Notes: generated by a model not told the origin, from the sequence alone. Positions 51,173-60,915 are shown, counted from the stretch's first letter. The stretch is 64,000 nt of DNA from Peribacillus muralis (GCF_001645685.2 NZ_CP017080.1:1106001-1170000); one strand, 5' to 3'. Program-made: numbers and translations.

Positions 51173-52281
51173 CGTAGGGCCTCCCTTTTTACCTGCGCGA
51201 AGGCTTGCTGCAAGTCGGAAATCAAATCTCCGCTGTCTTCGATGCCTACGGAAAAGCGGAGCAGGCGATTACAAACCCCGTTTGCCGTCCTGACTTCAAG
51301 AGGAATATCGGCATGTGTTTGTGTGGCGGGGTAAGTGATGAAGCTTTCAACACCGCCAAGGCTTTCTGCAAACGAAATGAGTGAGAGTGATTGTAGAAAT
51401 GGGTTGACAGCGGACTCATCAATGATTCGGAATGAAATCATGCCTCCTCTTCCGGGATAAAATACGTCCGTAACACAATCATGCTCCGACAAGTATTCTA
51501 CAAGTATCTTCGCATTCTTTTCATGGCGTTCCATCCGAAGTGCAAGAGTTTTCATTCCACGCATCAATAACCATGAATCAAAGGGACTCAAAACAGCTCC
51601 TGTTCCATTGTGATGGAAGGCGAGTGATTCACATAATTCTTCTCCGCTAGCAACGATCAGTCCGGCGAGTACATCATTATGGCCGCCGAGATACTTCGTA
51701 GCACTGTGAATCACGATATCGGCGCCAAGAAGGATGGGCTGTTGAATGAGAGGCGTGTAAAACGTATTATCGACGATCAGCAATATATTGAATCGTTTGG
51801 CAAGTGTTGCAATGGCGCCAATATCCGTTTGCTGCATAAGGGGGTTAGTGGGAGTTTCGATGAAGATGGCCTTCGTGTGAGGAGTGATGGCATTCTCGAT
51901 ATCCTCCAAGCAGCAAGTGTTTACATAGTCACACTTCAATCCCCATTTCTTAAAGCCTTGTTCAAGCAGGCGATATGTACCGCCATAAAGATCTTCGCTG
52001 ACAATCCATGCATCTCCCGATTTAAAAAGCGCCAAAATTGTAGAAATGGCGGCCATTCCCGAGCTGCAGGCATATCCTTGATCCCCTTTTTCTAGATCGG
52101 CAATCGAACGTTCCAATAGTTGGCGTGTGGGATTACCTGTCCTTGTATAATCGAAACCAGTCGATTGGCCAATACCTTCGTGACGGAAGGCTGTCGAGAA
52201 GTAGACGGGAGGATTGACCGCTCCTGTCACCGTTTCACTGCGATTTCCCAATTGAGCAAGATATGTTTCAGTTTTGTACAT
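51169..52281 (-). CDS. metI: Cystathionine gamma-synthase / O-acetylhomoserine thiolyase
   Basis: First enzyme of the metI-metC pair. The 370-residue protein has LAQLGNRSETVTGAVNPPVYFSTAF at the N-terminus, TRTGNPTRQLLERSIADLEKG, SSGMAAISTILALF, VDNTFYTPLIQQPILLGAD and SATKYLGGHNDVLAG with the PLP lysine. ATG 52281 follows AAAAAGGAGCAGTGAAAATT; the longer open frame to 52365 runs into the riboswitch leader. Controlled by the upstream SAM riboswitch. MetI in B. subtilis has both gamma-synthase and thiolyase activity. Confidence 0.92.
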   Translation of the reverse strand: MYKTETYLAQLGNRSETVTGAVNPPVYFSTAFRHEGIGQSTGFDYTRTGNPTRQLLERSIADLEKGDQGYACSSGMAAISTILALFKSGDAWIVSEDLYGGTYRLLEQGFKKWGLKCDYVNTCCLEDIENAITPHTKAIFIETPTNPLMQQTDIGAIATLAKRFNILLIVDNTFYTPLIQQPILLGADIVIHSATKYLGGHNDVLAGLIVASGEELCESLAFHHNGTGAVLSPFDSWLLMRGMKTLALRMERHEKNAKILVEYLSEHDCVTDVFYPGRGGMISFRIIDESAVNPFLQSLSLISFAESLGGVESFITYPATQTHADIPLEVRTANGVCNRLLRFSVGIEDSGDLISDLQQAFAQVKREALR

Positions 52282-52313
52282 AATTTTCACTGCTCCTTTT
52301 TTGTTATAAAAAT

Positions 52314-52342
52314 AAAAAAAAGTCTTCTTTAAGAAGAAGACT
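52314..52342 (-). terminator. Riboswitch-controlled terminator of metI
   Basis: AGTCTTCTT pairs with AAGAAGACT (9 bp) with eight T on the minus strand; it forms the off-state expression platform of the SAM riboswitch. Confidence 0.85.
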
Positions 52343-52365
52343 TTGATTAAGTGAGGACGAGTCAT

Positions 52366-52482
52366 TCTTCTTATCTTCCAAGTTTAAAAACTTGTGGAAT
52401 TAGCACCTTTTCATTGGTTTGAAACAAATGAAGGTTGCTGAGGTGTCATCGGGCCGTTCCCTCTACCTCTCTCGATAAGAGT
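52366..52482 (-). promoter_or_regulatory. SAM (S-box) riboswitch of metI-metC
   Basis: The minus strand contains CTTATCGAGAGAGGTAGAGG, then GATGACACCTCAGCAACC, AAGGTGCTAATTCC and AAGATAAG closing the P1 helix with CTTATC. These are the conserved elements of the SAM-I aptamer. High S-adenosylmethionine favours the terminator at 52314. Confidence 0.95.
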
Positions 52483-52504
52483 TTAGATTATTCAATTTCT
52501 TTTG

Positions 52505-52533
52505 AATTTACTATATATACAAAAAACTGTCAA
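52505..52533 (-). promoter_or_regulatory. Promoter of metI-metC
   Basis: Consensus TTGACA (52528-52533) and TAAATT (52505-52510) at 17-base spacing on the minus strand, just upstream of the riboswitch. Confidence 0.65.
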
Positions 52534-52806
52534 GCGCAATTTGGCCGGGTATTGCTCGAATGGGCTTGGAGAAGCCAAGCGTACCAACAATTTACGCTGT
52601 AAAAAAATATCCAGTAATGCAGGAGTCCGTGAGCATCATGTGCATCATTTATGGACCCTTTAGAAAAATGAGCAGGCTTGACCGGTTTTTTTTGCTTTAA
52701 AATAATAAAGTTTGTACAATGGATGGAGAGAAAGAATATTACGACATTATTCATTTCTTATTACATAGGGTATTCGATGAATAGTGCAACCATAGGAGGA
52801 GAACAC

Positions 52807-54189
52807 ATGGAATACAGAATCGAACGAGATACGATGGGTGAAGTGAAGGTCCCTGCCGATAAATATTGGGGAGCACAGACGGAAAGAAGCCGGAACAATT
52901 TCAAAATCGGTAATGAAAGAATGCCGATTGAGTTGGTGCGTGCTTTTGCATACGTTAAGCAAGCTGCTGCAAAGGTGAACTATGATCTTGGTGATCTATC
53001 GGAAGTGAAAAAGAATGCCATCGTCAAGATATGCGGGGAAATCCTCGAAGGTACGCTCGATGAGCATTTCCCGCTTGTTGTCTGGCAAACGGGGAGCGGC
53101 ACACAAAGTAATATGAACGTGAACGAAGTGGTCGCCAATAAAGGAAATGAATGGTTAAAGGAAATGGGGGAAGCGGAAGCCCTTCACCCGAATGATGACG
53201 TTAACAAAGCCCAAAGCTCCAATGATACATTCCCGACTGCCATGCATATTGCAGCCTTCATGGAAGTTGCTGAAAAGTTGGTTCCTGCCATCAAAGTGCT
53301 AAGAGATACATTCGATGCAAAAGAAAAGGAATTTTGGGATGTCGTGAAAATCGGCCGGACACATCTTCAAGATGCAACTCCGTTAACTTTAGGACAAGAA
53401 ATATCCGGTTGGAAAGCGATGCTGGATAAAGACTTGGCGATGATCGAGGAAAGCAGCCAAAAATTATTGAATCTAGCTTTAGGCGGAACGGCTGTTGGAA
53501 CCGGAATCAATACAAAAAAAGAATTCCCGGGACTTTCCGCAAAACAAATCGCAGCGGATACAGGACATCCTTTTGTCACATCGGATAATAAGTTTCATGC
53601 ACTGACAAGCCATAATGAAATCGTATATGCCCATGGTGCATTAAAAGCATTGGCAGCGGACTTGATGAAAATAGCGAACGATGTCAGGTGGCTGGCAAGT
53701 GGCCCTAGAAGCGGAATCGGTGAAATTGCCATCCCGGAAAACGAGCCAGGCAGCTCCATCATGCCAGGCAAGGTCAATCCAACCCAAAGTGAAGCGCTTA
53801 CCATGATTGCAACACAAATCGTCGGTAACGATGCTACGATTGGTTTTGCAGCCAGCCAAGGAAATTTCGAATTGAACGTATTCAAGCCAGTGATCATCTA
53901 TAACTTCCTGCAAACGGTTAAATTATTGACGGACGGCATTCATTCCTTCAACGATAACTGTGCAGTCGGCATCACTGCCAATGAAGATAAGATTAAAGAA
54001 AATGTTGATCGTTCCCTTATGCTGGTCACAGCATTGAATCCGCACATAGGTTATGAAAAAGCAGCCAAAATTGCCAAAACTGCATTCAAGGATAACTCTA
54101 CACTAAAAGAAGCGGCGTTGAAATTGGAATTCCTAACGGAAGATGAATTCAATGCATGGGTCGACCCAGCTAACATGGTTAATAAGTAA
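52807..54189 (+). CDS. fumC: Fumarate hydratase, class II
   Basis: TCA-cycle enzyme interconverting fumarate and malate, without Fe-S cluster. The 460-residue protein starts at ATG 52807 (AGGAGGAGAACAC upstream; the open frame before it is not coding) with [67 protein letters not shown] (His region), [10 protein letters not shown] and the class signature [17 protein letters not shown] are present. A hairpin follows at 54199. Confidence 0.95.
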   Translation: MEYRIERDTMGEVKVPADKYWGAQTERSRNNFKIGNERMPIELVRAFAYVKQAAAKVNYDLGDLSEVKKNAIVKICGEILEGTLDEHFPLVVWQTGSGTQSNMNVNEVVANKGNEWLKEMGEAEALHPNDDVNKAQSSNDTFPTAMHIAAFMEVAEKLVPAIKVLRDTFDAKEKEFWDVVKIGRTHLQDATPLTLGQEISGWKAMLDKDLAMIEESSQKLLNLALGGTAVGTGINTKKEFPGLSAKQIAADTGHPFVTSDNKFHALTSHNEIVYAHGALKALAADLMKIANDVRWLASGPRSGIGEIAIPENEPGSSIMPGKVNPTQSEALTMIATQIVGNDATIGFAASQGNFELNVFKPVIIYNFLQTVKLLTDGIHSFNDNCAVGITANEDKIKENVDRSLMLVTALNPHIGYEKAAKIAKTAFKDNSTLKEAALKLEFLTEDEFNAWVDPANMVNK

Positions 54190-54198
54190 TACTCTAAT

Positions 54199-54225
54199 AC
54201 CCTCCCGCTGTTTGTTGGGGAGGGT
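54199..54225 (+). terminator. Probable terminator of fumC
   Basis: ACCCTCCC pairs with GGGAGGGT (8 bp); the following T-run is short. Confidence 0.6.
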
Positions 54226-54294
54226 GTTTCCATGTGTTAAAATGATTGATCTAACAAATACTAAGGTTCAAAGGCTGGAAATGGAGGAAACACA

Positions 54295-54537
54295 ATGTCT
54301 TTATGCCCGCTTTGCAACGGTTTGAGAAAAATCAATGTGAGTTGCCCTGAATGCGGCAATGATCTTGATGATAAAGGGAAATTCATGGATTATGCTGATG
54401 AATACAGCGCTTATATGGATATCGATACACTTAAGCTGAATGACGGATACCCTCAATCCTTACAAAAAGGTCAATGCCCACACCTCATGAAATGCCCTGA
54501 ATGCGGGCATGATGAAGTAGTATTGGTTCAAGAATAG
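54295..54537 (+). CDS. Small zinc-ribbon protein
   Basis: An 80-residue soluble protein with two N-terminal cysteine knuckles (CPLCNGL and CPECGND) and another CPECGHDEVV near the C-terminus, plus a middle QCPHLMKCPECG stretch, giving probable zinc-binding sites. Such treble-knuckle proteins occur in Bacillaceae without assigned function. ATG is preceded by TGGAGGAAACACA. It sits between fumC and msmX with a terminator behind it. Confidence 0.75.
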   Translation: MSLCPLCNGLRKINVSCPECGNDLDDKGKFMDYADEYSAYMDIDTLKLNDGYPQSLQKGQCPHLMKCPECGHDEVVLVQE

Positions 54538-54565
54538 GAGATCCTTAAATAAATCCTAGCAGCAT

Positions 54566-54597
54566 AAAAAGACCCGTTCATGTGAACGGGTCTTTTT
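54566..54597. terminator. Bidirectional terminator between the zinc-ribbon gene and msmX
   Basis: AAAAAGACCCGTTCA pairs with TGAACGGGTCTTTTT over a minimal loop; perfect 15-bp arms. Confidence 0.92.
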
Positions 54598-54600
54598 ATG

Positions 54601-55746
54601 TTAGTTGGCTGACAATTTCAAACCTTCCTGCATCTGTTCGTCCTCTTCGACAAGAATGCGTTGTTCGCTGCTCTTATCGAAAAAGTGGGCTTTATTCATA
54701 TCGAGGGCGAGCTCGATTTTTTCGCCTGCATGGATGATATTTTTGGCATCGACCCGTGCAACGAAGTCCTGTCCTTCAAGTGTGGAGTAAAGCATGATTT
54801 CCGCCCCCATCAGTTCAGCTACATCGATGTTTGTTTTGAATGTAGTGTTTAGGGAATCCGTGAAGTATTCTCCTTCATTATGGAAATCCTCCGGACGGAT
54901 GCCAAGGATGATATCTTTTCCGACATAGCCTTGATCACGCAGCATTTTCATCTTTGATGCAGGTATTTCCAACGTTTGTTCACCAATTTTAAAAGTGCCT
55001 TCTTTTAATGTCCCGGTGAAGAAGTTCATGGCAGGTGATCCGATAAAGCCTCCGACGAAAACGTTTATCGGTTTCTCATATACGTCCTTTGGTGCACCGA
55101 CCTGTTGGATGATGCCGTCCTTCATGACGACAAGTCTTGTCGCCATGGTCATCGCTTCCGTTTGGTCATGCGTGACATATATCGTTGTTGTGTCCAGGCG
55201 TTTATGTAGTTTGGCGATTTCAGCGCGCATTTGGACCCGGAGCTTTGCGTCAAGATTTGATAAGGGCTCATCCATCAAGAAAACCTTCGCGTCACGTACA
55301 ATGGCGCGGCCAAGCGCCACACGCTGGCGTTGTCCTCCTGAAAGCGCTTTAGGTTTCCTGTTTAGATATTCTTCAAGACCGAGGATTCTAGCCGCTTCAG
55401 TGACCCTTTGCTTAATTTCCGCTTTTGGCGTTTTCCTAAGTTTTAATCCAAATGCCATATTGTCATAGACGGACATATGTGGATATAGAGCATAGTTCTG
55501 GAAAACCATTGCGATATCACGATCTTTTGGCGGGACATCATTGACGCGCTTACCGTCAATAAACAAATCACCCTGTGATATGTCTTCCAGGCCGGCAATC
55601 ATCCGTAAAGTCGTCGATTTCCCGCAGCCGGAAGGTCCGACAAAAACAATGAATTCCTTATCGGCAACATGAAGGTTAAAATCCTTAACGGCTGTCACCT
55701 TTTTATCATAAATCTTGAAAATATGATCTAATACTAACTCTGCCAT
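54601..55746 (-). CDS. msmX: Multipurpose sugar ABC transporter ATPase (MsmX/UgpC family)
   Basis: Energises several carbohydrate importers that lack their own ATPase. The 381-residue protein has Walker A GPSGCGKSTTLR, Q-loop VFQNYALYPHM, signature LSGGQRQRVALGRA, Walker B VFLMDEPLSNLD and H-loop YVTHDQTEAM, followed by the C-terminal OB/MOI domain (about 235-365). ATG 55746 follows AAAGGGGGATTTTTC; the longer frame to 55785 is unsupported. No membrane partner is adjacent, as usual for MsmX. A CdaR/PucR regulator lies upstream. Confidence 0.9.
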   Translation of the reverse strand: MAELVLDHIFKIYDKKVTAVKDFNLHVADKEFIVFVGPSGCGKSTTLRMIAGLEDISQGDLFIDGKRVNDVPPKDRDIAMVFQNYALYPHMSVYDNMAFGLKLRKTPKAEIKQRVTEAARILGLEEYLNRKPKALSGGQRQRVALGRAIVRDAKVFLMDEPLSNLDAKLRVQMRAEIAKLHKRLDTTTIYVTHDQTEAMTMATRLVVMKDGIIQQVGAPKDVYEKPINVFVGGFIGSPAMNFFTGTLKEGTFKIGEQTLEIPASKMKMLRDQGYVGKDIILGIRPEDFHNEGEYFTDSLNTTFKTNIDVAELMGAEIMLYSTLEGQDFVARVDAKNIIHAGEKIELALDMNKAHFFDKSSEQRILVEEDEQMQEGLKLSAN

Positions 55747-55871
55747 GAAAAATCCCCCTTTTAAACTACTGATTACTTGTACCAATTAACTTTAGTCTAA
55801 GCTATCAGTTTAGAAAAAAGTATGGGCACATTGCACAAAAAAGGGTAATGCTCCTTTTCTTTCAGCTAGAA

Positions 55872-56759
55872 TCAATCATGCAATAAAATAAGCAAATAGG
55901 CAGTCAATGCGTGACGGAAGTTCCTTATGTCGAGCCCGGTTCTTTCGGTGAATTTGTCTATCCGGTATTGCAGGCTGTTCCGGTGTATATAAAGCTGTTT
56001 CGCGGCAAGTGTGGCATTTGAATTACACTCGATATACGTTTTGATCGTTTTGATAAGCTCCGTATCCTGCCTGGTCCTGCCAAGAACCTGATTGATATAC
56101 CACTCTATATTCGTATTAGATTGATGTTTCAATAGTAAGTGGGGGACGATATCGGCCAAGTCCGTCACCTTTAAATCCGGCAACTCGGCTTGTGCCGATT
56201 CAAAACATTTTTTCTCCTGAGTCTTGTGGTGATGAAGTTCTTGGCTCACATGGTGAAAGCGGCCGGTGAACATCCGCGTCTTTACATAAAAATCGCTTTC
56301 CAGCGTCGAGGAGATGGCAAGTAATTCTTTATTTGATAAGGCTTCAGCCTTGTTCGTTTCAATAAGGATTCCTTCCATATCATCTTCCCAAATCAAGGCA
56401 GCGTCAGATGGTACAAAGGCTAGGAAAGCATCTTCGAAATCCGCGTGGGAGAAATCATTGTGAGTGAGCTTGAAATGGATGAAGCGCACGTTTTCCCAAC
56501 TTGTCAAAGGCAACTGTGCATTCGGTTTGGTCAAAAAGGTGTTCCATGATGTATCTGTAAACGTGATGAGATTGGTTTTGTTCAAGGAAGACGGAAAAAG
56601 CAGCTCCAATATACGAATTTCCTCGGCGGAGATTTCAAAGCGGGGAATGCCGAGAATGCCTCCCATGGAGTCTTCGAACCAAGCAAATTGGGATATGTCA
56701 GCTGTTTCGACTTTTTCGGAAATCGCGTTCGGAAACTTTTGTTTAAGGTTTTCAAGCAC
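55872..56759 (-). CDS. CdaR/PucR family transcriptional regulator
   Basis: The 295-residue protein has a poorly characterised N-terminal region and a C-terminal PucR-type helix-turn-helix, ECNSNATLAAKQLYIHRNSLQYRIDKFTERTGLDIRNFRHALTAYLLILL (residues about 245-294), the typical HTH_30 motif. GTG 56759 follows GAAGGTGAAGAACA. It precedes msmX on the same strand (gap about 125 bases), so it might control msmX in response to a sugar; that is inference. Confidence 0.85.
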   Translation of the reverse strand: MLENLKQKFPNAISEKVETADISQFAWFEDSMGGILGIPRFEISAEEIRILELLFPSSLNKTNLITFTDTSWNTFLTKPNAQLPLTSWENVRFIHFKLTHNDFSHADFEDAFLAFVPSDAALIWEDDMEGILIETNKAEALSNKELLAISSTLESDFYVKTRMFTGRFHHVSQELHHHKTQEKKCFESAQAELPDLKVTDLADIVPHLLLKHQSNTNIEWYINQVLGRTRQDTELIKTIKTYIECNSNATLAAKQLYIHRNSLQYRIDKFTERTGLDIRNFRHALTAYLLILLHD

Positions 56760-56952
56760 TGTTCTTCACCTTCTTTCTTCCTATCATTATAGCGAAAAAG
56801 AATAAAGTTCAAAAGAATAGGATAGCACTGTTTTATTTCAAAAAGGAAAACTAACGTTTCTAAATGAGGGTGCAAAGAACGCCTGTGTGGTACCTCTGGA
56901 AGCGCCTTTCTGCTGGAGTATCGGGCACATCCTTTTGTCTACAAACCGAAAG
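56760..56952. other. Region upstream of the CdaR gene
   Basis: No gene is visible; the promoter of the regulator should lie here. Confidence 0.4.
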
Positions 56953-56988
56953 GGTGATACCCATCATAGATGAATGATGGGTATCACC
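56953..56988 (-). terminator. Terminator of the metNPQ-dehydrogenase operon
   Basis: GGTGATACCCATCAT pairs with ATGATGGGTATCACC (15 bp, 6-base loop). Confidence 0.85.
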
Positions 56989-56994
56989 TTTCTT

Positions 56995-58080
56995 TTAACT
57001 TGTAAGGATTTCAAGGTTTTCCATGGCAGCTTGCACTTTTTCCAGGGATATATCAGGAAAAAGGAGATGGATCGCCTCACCCTCCTTTACGGATAGGGCG
57101 GCAATTTGCTGTAGCTCCACTTCATGTTCCACGGTCAGGCCAATGTCAGATAAAGACCTCGGAAGCTTTAGAGCCTCATAGATTGGGAGTAGCTGTTTGA
57201 TATCCGAGAATTTTCCTTCTAACAACAGCTGCACTAAAATGCCATATGCCACTTTTTCCCCATGAAGTAAATGATGTGCCTGTTCGATGGAGGTCATGCC
57301 ATTATGAATCGAGTGGGCACCTGCAATTCTCAGGAACTGGTCACCGAAGCCGCCAACGAGTCCACTCGTGACGATATTCGTTTCGATTACACGCTGAAGG
57401 GCGTCTGTCCATTTTCCTTTGTTCAAATCCGCCAGGGCTTCCTCGCCATGTGTCAATAAAACTTCCTGGCATTGCCTTGCGGCTATATGTGCCAATTCAA
57501 TGCAGGCCGACTTGGAGGCGATTTTCTCGACGAGTGCATTGCCCTCATACCATTTAGCCAAGGTATCGCCAATTCCTGCCCGTAAATAGGCAATAGGGGA
57601 ATCCAAGAGTATTCCTGGCTCGATCAGTAACATCCAGGCGTTTTTTAGATGGATATCAAACCGCACATATGAACCGTTCGTATCATAAATGACACTTAAT
57701 GGCGTCCAAGCGGCACAGGTGGATGCAAGAGTTGGAATGAGGATGATATCCTTTTGGATGTGATTCCCAACTGATTTGGTGAGGTCCAGCAGTTTACCAC
57801 CACCCACTCCGATTAATGCATCCACACATTGTTCCACTGCAAACTTACTGACACGTTCAATTTCGATATCACTGCATTCCCCATCATATTTAATGTAGCT
57901 CGTTTCGACATTTTCAAATGAAGGGAAGAATGGTTCAGCAACTACCCAAGATTTGTCTCCATGAACAACAAGCACTTTACGTATATTTGCTTTATTCAGT
58001 TTTGCTTCCAGTGTATCGAGAATACTAGCCATGCAGGCATAGTAGGAGGGGCCGCTGCGTACTTCCAGTAAGGTATTCAT
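56995..58080 (-). CDS. Iron-containing alcohol dehydrogenase / glycerol-dehydrogenase-like protein
   Basis: The 361-residue protein follows the group III (GldA/EgsA-like) dehydrogenase pattern: NAD-binding GVGGGKLLDLTKSVG (residues about 91-105), PTLASTCAAWTPLSVIYD, and metal-ligand region GIGDTLAKWYEGNA, AGAHSIHNGM and HHLLHGEKVAYGILVQ with the conserved Asp and His residues. Substrate is unknown. It is the last gene of the SAM-riboswitch metNPQ operon, 75 bases behind metQ, and ends at a strong terminator, so it should be made under methionine/SAM shortage. No obvious role in methionine metabolism is established for this family. Confidence 0.8.
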   Translation of the reverse strand: MNTLLEVRSGPSYYACMASILDTLEAKLNKANIRKVLVVHGDKSWVVAEPFFPSFENVETSYIKYDGECSDIEIERVSKFAVEQCVDALIGVGGGKLLDLTKSVGNHIQKDIILIPTLASTCAAWTPLSVIYDTNGSYVRFDIHLKNAWMLLIEPGILLDSPIAYLRAGIGDTLAKWYEGNALVEKIASKSACIELAHIAARQCQEVLLTHGEEALADLNKGKWTDALQRVIETNIVTSGLVGGFGDQFLRIAGAHSIHNGMTSIEQAHHLLHGEKVAYGILVQLLLEGKFSDIKQLLPIYEALKLPRSLSDIGLTVEHEVELQQIAALSVKEGEAIHLLFPDISLEKVQAAMENLEILTS

Positions 58081-58154
58081 CGTTATTTCTCCTTCATGTA
58101 AAGGGCCTGTTCCCTAAAAAAGGGACGCAGGCCTCGAAATTATGTTTGGGTCGA

Positions 58155-58976
58155 TCACTTCATCCATTCTGGTTTTCCGAAGCCGATGAATTTGCTATCG
58201 ATCACTTTTTCAAACTCGGCGGACTTCACTACTTCTTTAATATCTTTTGCAAATTGAGCGTCTACATCCTTTGTATTCACGGCAACAACGTTTCGATACA
58301 AATCTGGCATGTTTTCCAATACAAGGGCATCCTCAAGCTTCATTTTAGCAGCAAGTGCGAAGTTCCCTGGCACCGCTGATAGGTCAACACTTTCAGTTGC
58401 CCGGGGCAATTGGGCGGATTCCAATGGTTTGAATTGGATATTTTTAGGGTTTTTTGTTACATCTTTTTCAGATATTTTTAAAGGGTCTACATCTGGGTCG
58501 ACTTCAATCAACTTTTCATCCACCAATACTTTAAGTGCACGAGCGAGGTTGACGGGGTCATTGGGCAATGCCAAGGATGAGCCGTCTTTTATTTCTTTCA
58601 ATGACTTATATTTGCTCGAATAAATTCCCATTGGTGCTGTAGGAACGATGATAAGGTCAGAGAGTTTTAATTTATTTTCTTTAGCGAAGTTATCCATATA
58701 CACTTTATGCTGGAAAAGGTTTGCGTCGATCGAGTCGTTGCCAAGCGCCTTATTCGGCTGGATATAATCGGTGAATTCAACGATTTCCACTTTGTAGCCG
58801 AGATCTTCCAGACCTGGTTTGATGGCCTCATTGACCATATCGGCATATGGTCCGGTGGTCGCCCCGATCTTCAATTCTTTTTTGTCTTCTGTTTTTGTGG
58901 ATGCATTGTCGCTTCCGCAAGCCGTCAAGCCAAGGGCAAGGGCACAGACTGATAATAACGAAGCAATTTTTTTCAT
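58155..58976 (-). CDS. metQ: Methionine ABC transporter substrate-binding lipoprotein
   Basis: Binds D/L-methionine outside the membrane for uptake by MetNP. Signal peptide and lipobox LTAC (Cys at residue 20), then ELKIGATTGPYADMVNEAIKPGLEDLGYKVEIVEFTDYIQPNKAL (NlpA fold start) and ANLFQHKVYMDNFAKENKLKL and NDPVNLARALKVL motifs. 273 residues, normal length. Follows metP by about 50 bases. Confidence 0.93.
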   Translation of the reverse strand: MKKIASLLSVCALALGLTACGSDNASTKTEDKKELKIGATTGPYADMVNEAIKPGLEDLGYKVEIVEFTDYIQPNKALGNDSIDANLFQHKVYMDNFAKENKLKLSDLIIVPTAPMGIYSSKYKSLKEIKDGSSLALPNDPVNLARALKVLVDEKLIEVDPDVDPLKISEKDVTKNPKNIQFKPLESAQLPRATESVDLSAVPGNFALAAKMKLEDALVLENMPDLYRNVVAVNTKDVDAQFAKDIKEVVKSAEFEKVIDSKFIGFGKPEWMK

Positions 58977-59026
58977 TTTGAATTCCTCCTGGATCTATAG
59001 TATGAATCATTAATAAATGAAAGGTT

Positions 59027-59695
59027 CTATCGTTTGTTTACTAAGTAAGAAGCTTTGTCACCAAGCATTTGGATGATTTGTACAAGGCAGATCAATACGA
59101 CGATCGTCGTGATCATGACCGTATTGTCATAGCGGTAATATCCAAACCTGATGGCCAGGTCACCAATCCCGCCTCCCCCGATCGTTCCTGCCATAGCCGA
59201 ATAACCGATAAGTGAAATGGTCGTTAATGTAAGCCCTTGGATGATACCCGGCTTAGCCTCTGGCAGAAGGACATCTTTAATGATCATCCATGGCGTGGCA
59301 CCAACGGCAATTGCCGCTTCAATCACTCCTTTGTCTATTTCACGCAATGCTGATTCAACAATCCTTGCAAAAAAAGGTATCGCCGAAACGGAGAGGGATA
59401 CGGAGGCCGCCCTTGGCCCTATCGTCGACCCCGTAAGGAAATCCGTTAAAGGAAGGAGGGCGACCAAGAGAATGATGAATGGGATGGACCGGACAATATT
59501 GACTACGAAGCCAAGAGAACGATTCACGACACTATTTTCGAAGAACAAGTTCCTGGTTGTCGTAAACAGTAATACACCCAGCGGTAAGCCGATAAGGAGA
59601 GCAACCGCCAGAGAAACAGCCACCATGTAAATCGTTTCAATGAATGCTTTATTAAGGTCAGGCAGGATATGGATGATGGATTCAAGCAGTGACAT
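59027..59695 (-). CDS. metP: Methionine ABC transporter permease
   Basis: The 222-residue protein has five or six membrane segments and the BPD-transporter coupling motif EAAIAVGATPWMIIKDVLLPEAKPGIIQGLTL (EAA loop). Family-typical first segment region FIETIYMVAVSLAVALLIGLPLGVLL. Forms the methionine importer with MetN and MetQ. Its start overlaps the end of metN by 14 bases. Confidence 0.92.
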   Translation of the reverse strand: MSLLESIIHILPDLNKAFIETIYMVAVSLAVALLIGLPLGVLLFTTTRNLFFENSVVNRSLGFVVNIVRSIPFIILLVALLPLTDFLTGSTIGPRAASVSLSVSAIPFFARIVESALREIDKGVIEAAIAVGATPWMIIKDVLLPEAKPGIIQGLTLTTISLIGYSAMAGTIGGGGIGDLAIRFGYYRYDNTVMITTIVVLICLVQIIQMLGDKASYLVNKR

Positions 59696-60698
59696 GTTTT
59701 AGCACCTCCACAGAGCTGGAACGATTCTTTATATAGGTCAATGCTGAATGAATCTCAGCAGCTTCGCCAATCAATTCAATGATCAATATCCCTAAAGGTA
59801 CATCCTGAATATATTCAATTTTCCCATGAAGGATATTACCCTTTACCGAATAAGCTTGAAGGGTATCCGAGAGAATCGATTCACCTGCCGTTTGCCCTTC
59901 GAATTGAATCTTTATGATCGTTCCTTTACTTTCTTCAATCAAATGTGAGGGAAGCTCAAATTCCAGTACACTGCCAATGAATTTTTTCGTTAACTCCTTT
60001 TTAGGTTGTGAAAATATTTCATAAACGGAACCCTCTTCTATTACCCGCCCATCCTGCATGACCGCGACCCTGTGGCACAGTTCCTTGACGACTTCCATTT
60101 CATGTGTAATCAACACAATGGTGATGCCAAGTTCGCGACTGATTTTCTTCAGTAACTGTAATATGGCCTTAGTCGTAGTAGGATCAAGGGCTGAAGTCGC
60201 CTCATCGCATAGCAATACAGACGGATCATTGGCTAAGGCACGGGCAATTCCGACCCGCTGCTTCTGGCCGCCGCTAAGCTGGGCCGGATAGACATCCTTT
60301 TTATCACTGAGCCCTACAATATCCAACAGTTGTAAAACACGTAACTTGATGGCTCCCTTCGATTGGTGCGCTGCCTTCAAGGCAAAAGCTACATTTTCAA
60401 AAACGGTTTTGGAGCTGACAAGGGAAAAATGCTGAAATATCATGCCGATTTTTTGACGTTGCTTCCGAAGCTCTTTGCTGGATAGAGATGTTAAGTCAAT
60501 CCCGTCAATGATGATATGTCCTCCTGTGGGACGTTCAAGCAAATTCAAGCAACGAAGTAATGAGCTTTTTCCTGCTCCGCTGTAGCCGACAATCCCATAT
60601 ACTTCTCCTTTTTGAATGGTTAAAGATACGTTATCCACTCCGATAACTCGGTTTTTCTTCGATATGTATTCCTTCCTGACTGAACGGATTTCAATCAT
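59682..60698 (-). CDS. metN: Methionine ABC transporter ATP-binding protein
   Basis: ATPase of the methionine importer. The 338-residue protein has GYSGAGKSSLLRCLN (Walker A), MIFQHFSLVSSKTV, LSGGQKQRVGIARAL (signature), VLLCDEATSALDP (Walker B) and ITHEMEVVKELCHRV, then a C-terminal NIL regulatory domain (about 260-338) that binds methionine and inhibits uptake. ATG follows AAGGGGGCAGGCTC. First gene after the SAM riboswitch. Confidence 0.93.
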   Translation of the reverse strand: MIEIRSVRKEYISKKNRVIGVDNVSLTIQKGEVYGIVGYSGAGKSSLLRCLNLLERPTGGHIIIDGIDLTSLSSKELRKQRQKIGMIFQHFSLVSSKTVFENVAFALKAAHQSKGAIKLRVLQLLDIVGLSDKKDVYPAQLSGGQKQRVGIARALANDPSVLLCDEATSALDPTTTKAILQLLKKISRELGITIVLITHEMEVVKELCHRVAVMQDGRVIEEGSVYEIFSQPKKELTKKFIGSVLEFELPSHLIEESKGTIIKIQFEGQTAGESILSDTLQAYSVKGNILHGKIEYIQDVPLGILIIELIGEAAEIHSALTYIKNRSSSVEVLKHVTA

Positions 60699-60726
60699 GA
60701 GCCTGCCCCCTTATACATAAAAAAAA

Positions 60727-60753
60727 CTGCCTCTATCATTCAGAAAGAGGCAG
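60727..60753 (-). terminator. Riboswitch-controlled terminator of metN
   Basis: CTGCCTCT pairs with AGAGGCAG (8 bp); eight T follow on the minus strand. Off-state element of the upstream SAM riboswitch. Confidence 0.85.
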
Positions 60754-60767
60754 CGAAATTATATCTC

Positions 60768-60874
60768 GTCTTATCTTTCAGAATGCAATCATCCTGCAGG
60801 AAGTGGCACCGTTCCCGATTGGGGCGGTTGCCGGACATCACAGGGCCTGATCCCTCCGTCACTCTTGATAAGTA
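60768..60874 (-). promoter_or_regulatory. SAM (S-box) riboswitch of metNPQ
   Basis: On the minus strand: CTTATCAAGAGTGACGGAGG, then GGCCCTGTGATGTCCGGCAA, CGGTGCCACTTCC and AAAGATAAG which closes P1 with CTTATC. Matches the SAM-I aptamer core; it controls methionine uptake. Confidence 0.92.
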
Positions 60875-60915
60875 AATTATTATTTTGGAATATTTCAAGT
60901 TTTTTAATATATTCT

